64,000 bases of DNA from Ketobacter sp963922875 (GTDB lineage Bacteria; Pseudomonadota; Gammaproteobacteria; Pseudomonadales; Ketobacteraceae). Under the pieces are notes generated by a model. The model made no database searches, was not told the origin of the DNA, and was given only the letters and a program-made list of their open reading frames with translations. The number at the start of each line of letters is the position of its first letter. The first letter of the stretch is position 1. The stretch lies in the NCBI GenBank assembly GCA_963922875.1, contig CAWUJH010000004.1:443295-507294 (forward strand). Reading direction: 5' to 3'. Below, in pieces: positions 9,122-18,331 of this stretch. Position numbers and translations under genes: made by a program.

Positions 9122-9547
9122 ATGACTCAAAACTTTTTAGTGAAGATTGCAGTGATGTTCGTTCTAGGGATGATCATGCTTTTAGCAGGGTGTGGCGCTG
9201 TTCCGGTTGCTCTTGGGGTTAAGGATAACCATTTGGCGGACTGCCCGAGCTCACCAAATTGCATTTACACGTCATTTTCCTATGAAGGCACGGAAGAGCA
9301 AGCAAGTGCCAAGCTGCTGCAAGTCTTGAATGATTATCCTCGTTGCACTATTACCCAAAATGACGGTACATATATCCGCGCCGAATTTACTACAGCGCTT
9401 CTGCGGTTTACCGATGATGCAGAATTTCTAATTCAAGATGGCATGATTCAGGTTCGGTCTGCTTCTCGGGTCGGCTATAGTGATTTTGGTAAGAATCGCC
9501 GGCGGATGGAGGAGGTTAAAGAGGCCTTCGATCCCTGCTGTTATTGA
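9122..9547 (+). CDS. DUF1499 family lipoprotein
   Basis: The chosen start gives a 141-residue product that begins with a compact lipoprotein signal (MTQNFLVKIAVMF... ending in lipobox LAGC, Cys24). The mature part matches DUF1499: a CPSSPNCI motif near residue 40, an ALLRFTDDAEFLI strand and the closing RSASRVGYSDFGKNRRRMEEV block. Family members are periplasmic or membrane-anchored proteins of unknown activity. In-frame ATGs at 9092 and 9008 exist, but they add a charged stretch ahead of the signal peptide and lack better ribosome sites. Length is typical for the family. Confidence 0.8.
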   Translation: MTQNFLVKIAVMFVLGMIMLLAGCGAVPVALGVKDNHLADCPSSPNCIYTSFSYEGTEEQASAKLLQVLNDYPRCTITQNDGTYIRAEFTTALLRFTDDAEFLIQDGMIQVRSASRVGYSDFGKNRRRMEEVKEAFDPCCY

Positions 9548-10264
9548 GTCTGTACGAATAGCTTTCAATATTAATCCATCTTTTCCAACTTACACTGTCA
9601 CTTTCATTTGGATAGCGGCACATTGTGGCTAGCTTTATATTAATGCGCGATATTAATGCTTTTATTTTTAAACCTAGTTCAAAATGGTGCTTGATGATTA
9701 AGTGAAGTTTTATGTTTAAGTCTTTTGGGGTGCTTGATATCAAAAAAAACGATTCATAATAGTGCGCATTTGGGTCATGGTCGATCTCTCATAAGGTGGC
9801 TTTTTTCAAAAACTGAAGTCATAAAAAAACGAAATCACGAAATTGCTACGGAATAATGGCAGATCTGTGGCGTACTACTTTCAGCGCGAAATAACGGTAT
9901 ATTTGGCTGTAAAATGACTAAAAAGTCGAATTTGGTGTGTTCCTTGGAAACTTTCACTTATTCTGAATAATGGCAATATGCTTCCAATATCCACCGTTGT
10001 TCCCGCCTCAAACTGACCTTGCTACCAAATGGTGCGTTAGCGTGGTGCAGACTCTTTGAATTATTCTGGCCTGGGATTTGCTATCTCGGAGTTAGTTTTG
10101 TTGCAGAAAGATGACACAGGCTGCAACAGGCGATTTTTTATATGCCATGTAGGCCAATAGGACCAAGTTCTAGCGTGGTGAGAAGCCAGGTGAAGTGAAG
10201 GGGCATCTGGGTTTGCTGTTAATAAAGATCACTTTGAGACTGATTATTTTTGAGGAGTACCACC
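9548..10264. other. Long AT-rich intergenic region and porin leader
   Basis: About 700 bases carry no supportable gene on either strand. The first 300 bases are markedly AT-rich. GAATAATGGCA occurs twice (9851-9861 and 9965-9975). The most useful signal is the sigma-54 promoter match at 10067-10082, which would leave a leader of about 170 bases in front of the porin gene and about 500 bases upstream for activator sites. Confidence 0.6.
10067..10082 (+). promoter_or_regulatory. Candidate sigma-54 promoter
   Basis: TGGCCTGGGATTTGCT matches the sigma-54 consensus TGGCACG-N4-TTGCW, with the invariant GG (10068-10069) and GC (10080-10081) exactly 10 bases apart. It lies about 183 bases upstream of the porin start. 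If used, an enhancer-binding activator would control the porin, as expected for uptake of a specific nutrient. Confidence 0.5.
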
Positions 10265-11533
10265 ATGGCTAACACATATCGAATGGGGAAAACCATCGCT
10301 TTAACGTCGTTGTTGAGCAGCCTAGGATTGGCTGTACCTTACAACGCGATGGCGGCGGAGACTTTAGCAGAAGCGTTAAAAGAGAGTACGACCAAACTCA
10401 GTTTAAGACCCCGTTATGAAAGAGTCGATGAAGACAGTGCAACGGTGGACAATGTCTCTGAGGCCCTGACTTTACAAACCCGGCTTACTTTCACCACGGG
10501 TAATTTCTACGATGTTTCAGCCGTTCTGGAATTCGATGATGTGACCGCGTTAATGCCCGTGAGTTACAATGACGGTGCCGGGAGTGGGGAACCAGGACCG
10601 GTAATCGCCGATCCTGAAGGAACTGAAGTCAATCAGGCGTATTTGTCATACACCGGGCTTGAGAGCACGGATTTTCGCTGGGGGCGGCAGCGCATACTTT
10701 TAGACAATCAACGGTTTGTTGGAGGGGTGGGCTGGCGTCAAAATGAACAAACCTACGATGCCTTTTCTGTGGGCAATAAATCCATTAGTAATTTATCGGT
10801 TTTTTTAGCGCGAATTTCCAATGTGAACAGAATTTTTGGCGAAAATTCTACGGCAAATCCTGGTGACCTTTCGCAAGAAACCTACTTGCTGAATCTAGGC
10901 TACAAAGTTGGCGAAGTGGGCTCCCTGGTTTATTACTATTACGATATTGATAGCCTGACTGCGGGTTCTGAAAACCTGTCTAATAAAACCATGGGTTTAC
11001 GTTTCAGCGGTGCAACTGCTCTAAGCGAAGTCAAGCTGGGTTATGAGCTAGAGTTTGCGCAACAGTCCGAATCCGGTGACAGCACTTTGGATTATAGCGC
11101 CGATTATTATCATGTGGGTGTGAGTGGTACCATGAGCGGTTTTACTTTGGGCATTGCCCAGGAGTTATTAGGTGCAGACGGCACCGATGGTAAATTCATT
11201 ACTCCGCTAGCAACGCTGCATAAGTTCCAGGGGTGGGCGGATGTTTTCCTAATTACTCCGGCTCAAGGTATCAAAGATACTTACCTGACTTTTAAAGCAG
11301 GCTTGCCTTGGGGAATGGGGTTAACCGCCATGTACCATATGTTTGAGAGCGATGAAGACACCACTGCAACTACCAACGATTTTGGTACTGAAATTGACGT
11401 TGCTCTGGATAAAAAATTCAGCAATGGCGTCACGGTTCTATTGAAATATGCTGATTTTAGTGGCGAGGAAGGTAGTGGAGACTACGATAAAGATGTTGAG
11501 AAATTCTGGTTGATGGCCACATATGCAATTTAA
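10265..11533 (+). CDS. Alginate-export-domain outer membrane porin
   Basis: The 422-residue protein has a signal peptide (cut after NAMA, near residue 30), a mature start of acidic and basic beta strands, and a final aromatic-rich strand ending WLMATYAI. The pattern RPRYERVDED..., then LEFDDV, NQAYLSY and WGRQRILLDNQRFVGGVGWRQNEQTYDAF, is that of the alginate-export family (AlgE-like 18-strand barrels). Despite the name, the family is found in many bacteria as outer-membrane channels for varied substrates. The start at 10265 follows GAGGAG by 7 bases; an in-frame start 15 bases earlier has no ribosome site. The terminator follows immediately. Confidence 0.85.
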   Translation: MANTYRMGKTIALTSLLSSLGLAVPYNAMAAETLAEALKESTTKLSLRPRYERVDEDSATVDNVSEALTLQTRLTFTTGNFYDVSAVLEFDDVTALMPVSYNDGAGSGEPGPVIADPEGTEVNQAYLSYTGLESTDFRWGRQRILLDNQRFVGGVGWRQNEQTYDAFSVGNKSISNLSVFLARISNVNRIFGENSTANPGDLSQETYLLNLGYKVGEVGSLVYYYYDIDSLTAGSENLSNKTMGLRFSGATALSEVKLGYELEFAQQSESGDSTLDYSADYYHVGVSGTMSGFTLGIAQELLGADGTDGKFITPLATLHKFQGWADVFLITPAQGIKDTYLTFKAGLPWGMGLTAMYHMFESDEDTTATTNDFGTEIDVALDKKFSNGVTVLLKYADFSGEEGSGDYDKDVEKFWLMATYAI

Positions 11534-11554
11534 CCCGCTAGGGTTACTGAGTTG

Positions 11555-11580
11555 GGCGTCCTTCGGGACGCCTTTTTTTT
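11555..11580 (+). terminator. Intrinsic terminator after the porin gene
   Basis: The stem GGCGTCC / GGACGCC is closed by the very stable TTCG tetraloop and followed by eight T. It is 21 bases past the porin stop codon. Confidence 0.95.
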
Positions 11581-11621
11581 GAGAGTTTACTATAAAGATT
11601 GTTAGGGAGGCAGATTGAATT

Positions 11622-12269
11622 TTATTGTTCAGTGCTCGCCGGGGACACCCGGTATTCGTCGGGCAAATCTTCTGGGCTATGGATATCTATGCCAAGATCA
11701 TTCACCAAACCATTTTTTAAACTATAAATCCAGCCGTGAACGGTAAGATCCTGTCCCCGTTGCCAAGCGCGTTGTACCACATGGGAGTGGGCTACATTCT
11801 TTACTTGCTGAGTGACATTAAGCTCACATAAATAATTATGTCGATCTTCTTCTTCGGGGATGGACTCTATACGGTATTTGTTACGGTAATATAGGTTTTT
11901 GATATTGTAGAGCCAGTTGTCGATGAGTCCATGGGAGGTATTTTCAATGGCCGCTTTGACGCCGCCACAGCCATAATGCCCGCACACAATAATGTGTTTT
12001 ACTTTTAATACCTCTACCGCGTATTCAATAACAGACATGCAGTTGAAATCTGTATGCACCACTAAATTGGCAATATTGCGGTGGACAAAAATTTCCCCCG
12101 GTAGCAAACCAACGATTTCGTTGGCAGGCACCCTGCTGTCGGAACAGCCAATCCAGAGATACTCTGGAGACTGAGCGTGAGATAAACGATCGAAAAAAGT
12201 GGGATCCTGGCGAGTTATTTCCTCAGCCCATTGAGTATTATTGGCAAGCAACTTCCTTAGTTTATGCAT
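11622..12269 (-). CDS. can: Beta-class carbonic anhydrase
   Basis: This cytosolic zinc enzyme interconverts CO2 and bicarbonate and so supplies carboxylases such as Ppc. Its 215 residues match E. coli Can (220). The zinc ligands are Cys42, His98 and Cys101 (in GCSDSRVP and CGHYGCGG), with the Asp44-Arg46 dyad that defines the family. The bicarbonate-site motif of regulated enzymes is plausible, but I did not assign it. The ribosome site AGGT lies 6 bases before the ATG. It is 48 bases downstream of lon on the same strand but ends independently. Confidence 0.96.
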   Translation of the reverse strand: MHKLRKLLANNTQWAEEITRQDPTFFDRLSHAQSPEYLWIGCSDSRVPANEIVGLLPGEIFVHRNIANLVVHTDFNCMSVIEYAVEVLKVKHIIVCGHYGCGGVKAAIENTSHGLIDNWLYNIKNLYYRNKYRIESIPEEEDRHNYLCELNVTQQVKNVAHSHVVQRAWQRGQDLTVHGWIYSLKNGLVNDLGIDIHSPEDLPDEYRVSPASTEQ

Positions 12270-12317
12270 AATTCACCTGGCGCATGGGATGGGGGGTAAT
12301 GAGCAATGATAAGGGTC

Positions 12318-14738
12318 TCATGCCCCAAAGACAATGTCATAAACATCCTGATAATGCTTGGCGAAATGTACGGTAATACCTTTTCGAATATAGTCGGGCA
12401 GTTCGTCGTAATCGCCCTGATTGGCTTCCGGAAGTATCAACTCCTTAATTTTTTGGCGCCTGGCAGCAATGACTTTCTCCCGAATACCGCCAACGGCCAG
12501 TACTTGTCCAGTTAGGGTCAGTTCTCCGGTCATTGCCAAATGTCGCGGTAGTTTACGATTTTGCGCCACTGAAATGAGGGCCGTAGCCATAGTGATACCA
12601 GCGCTAGGGCCATCTTTTGGGGTAGCTCCCTCGGGTACGTGTAAATGGATATAAGCCTTCTCAAAGAACTCCGGTTTGCTGTGATAGGCTGCAGAATGGG
12701 CTGCCACGTAGCTATAGGCCAGCTCAGCGGATTCTTTCATCACATCACCCAATTGGCCACTCATTTTAAACCCGGCCGTTCGGTGGTGAATGACGGTAGC
12801 TTCTACTGGTAATGTGGCCCCTCCTAATGAGGTCCAAGCCAGCCCGGTAACCACTCCCACACCGCGAATGGTTTTTTCATCAGGGAAGAGTACTTTACCC
12901 AGGTAGTTTTCTAGATTGGCAGGGGTCACGCTGATTTTTTTGTTCGGCTGCTTTAGAAACTCTACAACGGATTTACGGACAATTTTATTGAGTGTTTTTT
13001 CGAGATTGCGGACGCCTGATTCACGGGCGTAACCCTCTATAATTGCTCGTAACGCGGGTAAGGATATTTTAAGCTGGGATTTTTTGACCCCTGCGCGTTC
13101 AAGGCATTTGGGCCACAAGTGATTTTTAGCAATGGCCACTTTTTCTTCGGTGATATAACCCGACAAGCGAATAACATCCATCCGATCCAGCAAGGGGCTG
13201 GGAATGCTATCCAGTTGATTCGCGGTACAGACAAATAAAACGTTGGATAGATCGAGGCGTAAATCCAGATAGTGATCCAGAAATTCTCTATTTTGCTCGG
13301 GGTCCAGTACTTCCAGCAGCGCTGACGCCGGGTCACCTTGATAGGATGCGCCTACCTTGTCAATTTCATCGAGCATTATTACTGGGTTACTAACTTCTAC
13401 GTCTTTTAACGCTTGTACAATCTTGCCAGGCATGGCCCCGATATAGGTGCGGCGGTGACCCTTGATTTCTGCTTCGTCACGCATGCCGCCCAAGCTAAAA
13501 CGATAGAACTTTCGACCCAGAGCTTCAGCGATTGAGCGGCCTATGGAGGTTTTACCCACCCCCGGTGGGCCCACTAAAAGGATGATAGAACCGCTGATCT
13601 GTCCTTTAAAGGTGCCGACGGCGAGAAACTCGATAATCCTATCTTTTACGTCCATCAAGCCAGAGTGATGTTTGTCTAGGATTAGACGAGCGTGGTCAAT
13701 ATCTAATAAGTCATCTGAGTAAACCCCCCAAGGAATGGCGGTTGCCCAATCCAGATAGTTGCGCGTAACGGCATATTCTGGTGACCCAGTTTCTAACATG
13801 GATAATTTATGCAGCTCTTCGTCGATTCGTTTGGTGGCCACCTTGGGAACATCAAGATCCTTAAGGCGTGCGCGAAATTCGTCGACATCGCTTTCCTTGT
13901 CGTCTTTGGCGATACCCAGTTCCTTTTGAATGATTTTAAGCTGCTCACGCAAAAAGAACTCTCGTTGATGTTGTTCCAGCTTGGCGTTCACTTGACGGTT
14001 GATTTGTAAATGCAGACGCGCAACTTCGAGTTCTTTTTTCAGCAGTATAAGTACTTTTTCCATGCGTTTTAAAAGCGGGACGGCTTCTAAAACGTCTTGT
14101 AAATCATCGGCGTCTGCTGTTGTCAGCCCAGCGGCAAAATCAGTTAATGGCGAGGCATCGTTGGGACTGAAACGCTCCAGGTAATCGCGGAGTTCTTCGG
14201 TATAAAGTGGGTTGATTGATACCAGTTCCTTGATGGAATCGATAATAGCAATGGCATAGGCCTTAACTTCCTGGGCGTCTTCTTCTCGAGGTTGCGGATA
14301 AGTGACGGAAGCCAGAAGGGGAGGTTGCTTCTTTATCCATTGGTGAACCCAGGTGCGTCGAATGCCCTGGGCAATAAACTGTATTTTTCCTTCAGCACGT
14401 ACCACGTTGTGAACTCGCACCACGCAACCCATTCGCTCGAAGCGATCGGTGAGAAGCAGTTGATCATCGGGCTCTGGCGCATAGCACAGGGCAATGCAGC
14501 GATGAGCGGTTTTAGTTACTTGATCCAGGGTGCTGGCCCAGGGCTCTTCATCAACCACGATAGGTTGAACTTGGGCTGGAAAGAATGGCTTGTTAGAAAT
14601 TGGAATGACAAACAAACGTTCCGGTAATGAAGAATCCGGTAAGCTTAGGCCCGTTTCGAGCTGTTCCTCGCTAACTTCTATAGTCTCAAATTGATCGTGA
14701 TCGTCTTTATCCACTGAATCTACATCCGTTTTGGTCAT
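12318..14738 (-). CDS. lon: ATP-dependent Lon protease
   Basis: This soluble AAA+ serine protease degrades misfolded and regulatory proteins. It has 806 residues: an N-terminal substrate-binding domain (about 40-230), a coiled region (about 235-300), Walker A GPPGVGKT (390-397), Walker B VIMLDEID (453-460) and a C-terminal protease domain with the catalytic dyad Ser712 (in PKDGPSAG) and Lys755 (in GGIREKV). The acidic first 35 residues are longer than in E. coli Lon. No adjacent clpX is present, unlike in many gammaproteobacteria, so this may be a second Lon-type gene in the genome. The start codon has no clear ribosome site. Confidence 0.96.
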   Translation of the reverse strand: MTKTDVDSVDKDDHDQFETIEVSEEQLETGLSLPDSSLPERLFVIPISNKPFFPAQVQPIVVDEEPWASTLDQVTKTAHRCIALCYAPEPDDQLLLTDRFERMGCVVRVHNVVRAEGKIQFIAQGIRRTWVHQWIKKQPPLLASVTYPQPREEDAQEVKAYAIAIIDSIKELVSINPLYTEELRDYLERFSPNDASPLTDFAAGLTTADADDLQDVLEAVPLLKRMEKVLILLKKELEVARLHLQINRQVNAKLEQHQREFFLREQLKIIQKELGIAKDDKESDVDEFRARLKDLDVPKVATKRIDEELHKLSMLETGSPEYAVTRNYLDWATAIPWGVYSDDLLDIDHARLILDKHHSGLMDVKDRIIEFLAVGTFKGQISGSIILLVGPPGVGKTSIGRSIAEALGRKFYRFSLGGMRDEAEIKGHRRTYIGAMPGKIVQALKDVEVSNPVIMLDEIDKVGASYQGDPASALLEVLDPEQNREFLDHYLDLRLDLSNVLFVCTANQLDSIPSPLLDRMDVIRLSGYITEEKVAIAKNHLWPKCLERAGVKKSQLKISLPALRAIIEGYARESGVRNLEKTLNKIVRKSVVEFLKQPNKKISVTPANLENYLGKVLFPDEKTIRGVGVVTGLAWTSLGGATLPVEATVIHHRTAGFKMSGQLGDVMKESAELAYSYVAAHSAAYHSKPEFFEKAYIHLHVPEGATPKDGPSAGITMATALISVAQNRKLPRHLAMTGELTLTGQVLAVGGIREKVIAARRQKIKELILPEANQGDYDELPDYIRKGITVHFAKHYQDVYDIVFGA

Positions 14739-14754
14739 GCGTACAAAATAAGTA

Positions 14755-14784
14755 TATATATCGGTGCTCTTTTGCGGAATTCAA
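14755..14784 (-). promoter_or_regulatory. Candidate promoter of lon
   Basis: Read on the minus strand, TTGAAT (14784-14779) and TATATA (14760-14755) are separated by 18 bases. The predicted transcript would start only about 10 bases before the lon ATG, in keeping with the missing ribosome site. No clear heat-shock (sigma-32) -10 element was seen. Confidence 0.35.
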
Positions 14785-14853
14785 CCGTTGAAGGTGTTGG
14801 ATCTGAAATTAAAATGTAGGTCTGTCAAAGAGGTTGCCATTTCTGGCAGGTTG

Positions 14854-15756
14854 TTAACGTATTTGCAGTAGGTATGTGGCGAATGAGGCCAGATCTGTAT
14901 GGTTGGGAATCGAGTGGTTAACCAATACTGCTCGAAGTTCGTTGCTGGTTATGCCACCCACTGCGAGATTGCAGCTTGTTGGGCAATGGTTGGCAAGTGT
15001 GGTAATGAAGTTGGGCACGGCTGGGTTGTCTACGGCAACCCCTAGGCTGATGGTTATGAGTTTTGCCTGAGTAGTTTGCGCACAAAATACAAGTTCTTCT
15101 GGCGGCGTAGCGGTGTCCAAGTAGATTGATCGCCAACCATATTGGGCCGCGCATACCGCCGACATTAAACCACCTAGAGTATGGTGTTGATCGGGTGGGG
15201 TACTGATTACTATGGTGGGGCTACAGGGGGGCGTATTAATTTCTACTATGGCATGTCTCAAATAAGTTTTTATAAAGGCTGTTGCGAAATTCTTTTGACT
15301 CGTGCGTAATTCATCGCGTTGCCATGCTAGATCTACAGCAGTTACCAAGGATTCGAGGTGATTCTGAAGTAGAGCGATTCTGCCAACGTCATTTAGTGTT
15401 CGGGTTATCAGTCGCTGCAGTCTGATAGAATCAAACTCCAGAATGCAGTTCAAAGCCGCTGCTTGAAAACTTTGCATTCGGTCAGTGTTGTAAGATGATG
15501 AATTGGATGCCCGTGTGACTGTTGGTATTAATAGTGACTCTAATTCTGCAGTGCTCAGGTGAGCCACTGCGCTAATGCGGTGCCCCTGCCGAGTGATGAG
15601 TTTTAACAGCCGCAATCGAAGTAGTTCTCCGTCGTCATAGAGTCTTTGATTACCAGCGCTTCGCCGTGGAGTAACTGCATTGTAGCGGCGTTCCCAAATG
15701 CGAATAACATCGGAGGAAAGACCAGTTTTTTCTGCAGTATACTGAATGCTATACAT
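14854..15756 (-). CDS. MerR-family regulator with CarH/LitR-like B12-binding domain
   Basis: Residues 1-70 form a MerR winged helix (IRIWERRYNAVTPRRSAGNQRLY). Residues about 95-175 make the four-helix bundle, and 180-300 the Rossmann-like cobalamin domain. The lower-ligand histidine appears kept (His192 in PPDQHHTLGGLM), but the usual Glu of Glu-x-His is Gln. The bundle keeps Trp145, while the usual Glu-His pair is replaced by Lys-Asn (155-156). In CarH/LitR, light breaks the cobalt-adenosyl bond and releases DNA, so such regulators often control photolyases. It is the last gene of a three-gene operon, 2 bases after phr. Direct B12 binding is plausible but not assured. Confidence 0.82.
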   Translation of the reverse strand: MYSIQYTAEKTGLSSDVIRIWERRYNAVTPRRSAGNQRLYDDGELLRLRLLKLITRQGHRISAVAHLSTAELESLLIPTVTRASNSSSYNTDRMQSFQAAALNCILEFDSIRLQRLITRTLNDVGRIALLQNHLESLVTAVDLAWQRDELRTSQKNFATAFIKTYLRHAIVEINTPPCSPTIVISTPPDQHHTLGGLMSAVCAAQYGWRSIYLDTATPPEELVFCAQTTQAKLITISLGVAVDNPAVPNFITTLANHCPTSCNLAVGGITSNELRAVLVNHSIPNHTDLASFATYLLQIR

Positions 15757-15758
15757 GG

Positions 15759-17180
15759 TCAGGGTTGACCTTGATTTAGTTTGAACTGCTCTTTGGCGTA
15801 GGCTACTGCTTGGCTGTGATCCACCATAGGAAGAGGATAGCCTGATGCCTGTCTAATCTGGTGGTTTGGATTGTGTATTTCTTTATTGCTTACGGTTGCA
15901 AGTTCGGGAACCCAGGTTCTGATAAAGTCTCCCTGGGGGTCGAACCGTTCAGACTGGCGAGTGGGGTTGAAAATGCGAAAGTAGGGTGCGGCATCGGCGC
16001 CGGTAGACGCCGACCATTGCCAGCCGCCATTGTTGGCGGCATAGTCACTATCGATCAACTGTTCCATAAAGTAGCGTTCACCCCATCGCCAATGAATAAA
16101 AAGATGTTTGGTTAAAAACATGGCCACAACCATACGCAAACGGTTGTGCATCCAGCCTAGGGTATTAAGTTGGCGCATAGCAGCATCGACCAAAGGATAT
16201 CCTGTGTTTCCCTCGCACCATTGTTGAAAGGCTGCAGCATCTTCGTTCCAGGGGATTTGCTTAGTATTCTCCTGAAAAGGCTCGCCTTTACTGAGTTCTG
16301 GGTGTAACACGCTGAGGTGTTTATAAAACTCCCGCCATATGAGCTCGTTTATCCAACATAGTAATCCTTGATTGCCAGAATCCCATTCGAATCGGTTCGC
16401 CTCCAGCGCCGCAAATAAGCACTGCTTAATAGATATGGCGCCAACCGCCAGATAGGGCGATAGTTTGCTGGTTGCGTCAATGCCGGGAAAGTCTCTTTGC
16501 TCCTTGTAAGCCGAGGCTTTGTGCTGGATAAAATTATCCAGCAATTTTAGGGCAACATTACTACCGGCTGGCCAATGGTGATTGCTCGCCTGGGCAAGCT
16601 CCCAAGTCAGTATTTCTTCTTTGGGAGTAGAAGTTGCCAAAGCCTTTTTGTTGTGTGAGCGGGAGGAGGTCGGTTTAATATCGTGCTGGCTTACTGTTTT
16701 GATCCATGCTCTTTTGAACGGTGTAAAGACCCGGTAGGGTGAATTTGCCCCGGTTAGTATTGAGCCGGGTGCGCAAATTGTTTGATCCTGGCTTAAGCAA
16801 AACTGAATGTTGTGCTTAACTAACTGCTCTTTAGCCTGCTCATCACGTGCACGTTCGTTCAGTTCGGTTTCTTCATTGGCAAACAGGTGAGTTACTTTAT
16901 GTTGGTGACAAAGCTTGATTATTTGAGTCACGCTCTCTTTAAAGGTTGAGCCGTTGACAACAATCAAGGAAATTCCAGATTTCGCCAGCTCTGTTGACAG
17001 GGCCGCTACGGACTCCAGGAGAAAGCGTAATTTTGCCGCGCCGACATTGTGCAGTCGATGTTGATCCGGTGTGTAAACATAGAACCCTACGCAATTGTTG
17101 CTATTGCTCAGGGCTTTGTTTATGGCGGGATTGGCGCGTACTCGCAAATCATTTCGAAACCAAATTGCATTCATAATCAA
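15759..17180 (-). CDS. phr: Deoxyribodipyrimidine photolyase (CPD photolyase class I)
   Basis: This flavoenzyme repairs UV-made pyrimidine dimers with blue light. It has 473 residues, as expected. The N-terminal antenna domain starts IWFRNDLRV. The FAD domain contains ELIWREFYKHL near 282, YPLVDAAMRQL and GWMHNRLRMVVAMFL near 320-350, and the C-terminal signature NNGGWQWSASTGADAAPYFRIFNP region near 395, keeping the Trp chain used for flavin photoreduction. Its ATG overlaps the stop of the DUF523/DUF1722 gene by four bases, so translation is coupled. The second in-frame ATG, two codons on, fits the family start (MNAIWFRNDLR) equally well. Confidence 0.96.
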   Translation of the reverse strand: MIMNAIWFRNDLRVRANPAINKALSNSNNCVGFYVYTPDQHRLHNVGAAKLRFLLESVAALSTELAKSGISLIVVNGSTFKESVTQIIKLCHQHKVTHLFANEETELNERARDEQAKEQLVKHNIQFCLSQDQTICAPGSILTGANSPYRVFTPFKRAWIKTVSQHDIKPTSSRSHNKKALATSTPKEEILTWELAQASNHHWPAGSNVALKLLDNFIQHKASAYKEQRDFPGIDATSKLSPYLAVGAISIKQCLFAALEANRFEWDSGNQGLLCWINELIWREFYKHLSVLHPELSKGEPFQENTKQIPWNEDAAAFQQWCEGNTGYPLVDAAMRQLNTLGWMHNRLRMVVAMFLTKHLFIHWRWGERYFMEQLIDSDYAANNGGWQWSASTGADAAPYFRIFNPTRQSERFDPQGDFIRTWVPELATVSNKEIHNPNHQIRQASGYPLPMVDHSQAVAYAKEQFKLNQGQP

Positions 17181-18139
17181 AAAATCTGGCTTCTTAAGCC
17201 AAGTTCATAAGGGTAAGGAGAAAGGTAAAACTGGCTTAAGGCATATTGTTGGCGGTCCGGGAAGTGGCCCAGGTGATGCTTTAATAATGCAAGCGGTACC
17301 ACCAGGGGCACGATGCCTCGGCGGTAATCTTCAATGGTTTGGCTAAGTTCCCGTTTATCCTGTGGCGTTATTAGTTTTTTTAAATAGCCCATGATGTGGT
17401 GCAGCACATTGCAGTGCTGACCTCGGTGGGGTGGTTTGGCGATGGCTGTCATCAAAATGGTGATATATTCTTGCTGTAGTAGTGGCAGTGGCTGGTTGCC
17501 CGCATCGGCTAAAAGTTTGCCGAGTTTTTTGTAGGCGACAGAACTGTGAGACATTAGCAAGTACTTGTGTTTGCTATGAAATTCAATAAGCTTGTTTGCC
17601 GTGATGCCGGACCGGATTAACGCTAACCAGCGGTGATAGGTGAAGACCCGCATAATAAAGTTTTCTCTGAGGCCGGGGTCGTTGAGTCGTCCGGAGTCTT
17701 CAACCGGCAGCAACGGATGCTGTTCCAGTAATGCTTGTGTGAATAGGCCGCCTTGTTTCCCCTTAGGGACACCGTTAGTGCCGTAGAGTTTGGCGCTATA
17801 GGCGCTGCAGCTGGGAGAGCCGCCTGCACCGATAAAGCCGCAGATTTCTGAGTGATCAGCTGCGAATCTTAGGCCTTCACTTACAAGGCTTTCTGTAACA
17901 TCTTTGCTGTAATCATCAGTTTCCACCGCACGTTCGCCATGCTGGAACCCCACTAACCGTATCGGTTTTCTGGGAACGCCCAAACCGGCATTCATTTCCG
18001 GGCAGGTATCGACGAAAGTGAAGTGGTTAGCGAGCACCTCGGTGCAGAATTTTAAGTGTTTGTGACCGCCATTAAAACGAACCGGCTCACCCAGTAAACA
18101 TTGGCTGATCCCAACGGGGATCTTATCATTAGTGGACAT
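17177..18139 (-). CDS. DUF523-DUF1722 fusion protein of the photolyase operon
   Basis: The first part (about residues 5-155) is DUF523 with the conserved VGISQCLLGEPVRFNGGHK start and a CPE motif (TCPEMNAGLG). The second (about 190-315) is DUF1722/YbgA, beginning NFIMRVFTYHRWLALI. The pairing of these two domains next to phr is common in proteobacteria; no biochemical role is established. I chose the ATG at 18139 because GAGAG lies upstream and a candidate promoter lies just beyond. A TTG 13 codons further up would start inside that promoter. It is the first gene of the operon. Confidence 0.87.
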   Translation of the reverse strand: MSTNDKIPVGISQCLLGEPVRFNGGHKHLKFCTEVLANHFTFVDTCPEMNAGLGVPRKPIRLVGFQHGERAVETDDYSKDVTESLVSEGLRFAADHSEICGFIGAGGSPSCSAYSAKLYGTNGVPKGKQGGLFTQALLEQHPLLPVEDSGRLNDPGLRENFIMRVFTYHRWLALIRSGITANKLIEFHSKHKYLLMSHSSVAYKKLGKLLADAGNQPLPLLQQEYITILMTAIAKPPHRGQHCNVLHHIMGYLKKLITPQDKRELSQTIEDYRRGIVPLVVPLALLKHHLGHFPDRQQYALSQFYLSPYPYELGLRSQIF

Positions 18140-18177
18140 GGCGGTACTCTCGCTTTTAATTGTCATCCTTGAGGTCA

Positions 18178-18206
18178 AGTATAATTGAAGTATTAACCTG
18201 TACAGC
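18178..18206 (-). promoter_or_regulatory. Candidate promoter of the photolyase operon with TGTACA palindrome
   Basis: On the minus strand TATACT (18183-18178) is a good -10. Seventeen bases upstream the -35 position is covered by the palindrome TGTACA (18199-18204), with GACATGTC about a helical turn and a half further. TGTACA-type half sites are what LitR/CarH-like regulators bind. A repressor bound here would block the -35. The spacing to a second half site is not a clean match. Confidence 0.35.
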
Positions 18207-18280
18207 TACTGTCTAGGACATGTCTAACTATGTGTTTCGAACAGCGGGGATACGGGGGGGTAGAAAATCGTGTTTAGAAT

Positions 18281-18310
18281 AAAAAAAGCCAGCGTTATGC
18301 TGGCTTTTTT
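18281..18310. terminator. Bidirectional intrinsic terminator
   Basis: AAAAAAGCCAGC and GCTGGCTTTTTT form a 12-bp inverted repeat around the loop GTTAT. On the minus strand it closes the 35-codon gene 22 bases upstream and insulates the photolyase operon. Confidence 0.92.
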
Positions 18311-18331
18311 GAAGAGGCAGGTTAAAAATAT

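Noticed and set aside
9851..9975. GAATAATGGCA twice, as possible activator sites for the sigma-54 promoter
   Set aside because: An 11-base repeat in 700 bases of biased composition is not rare enough, and the copies are not palindromic.
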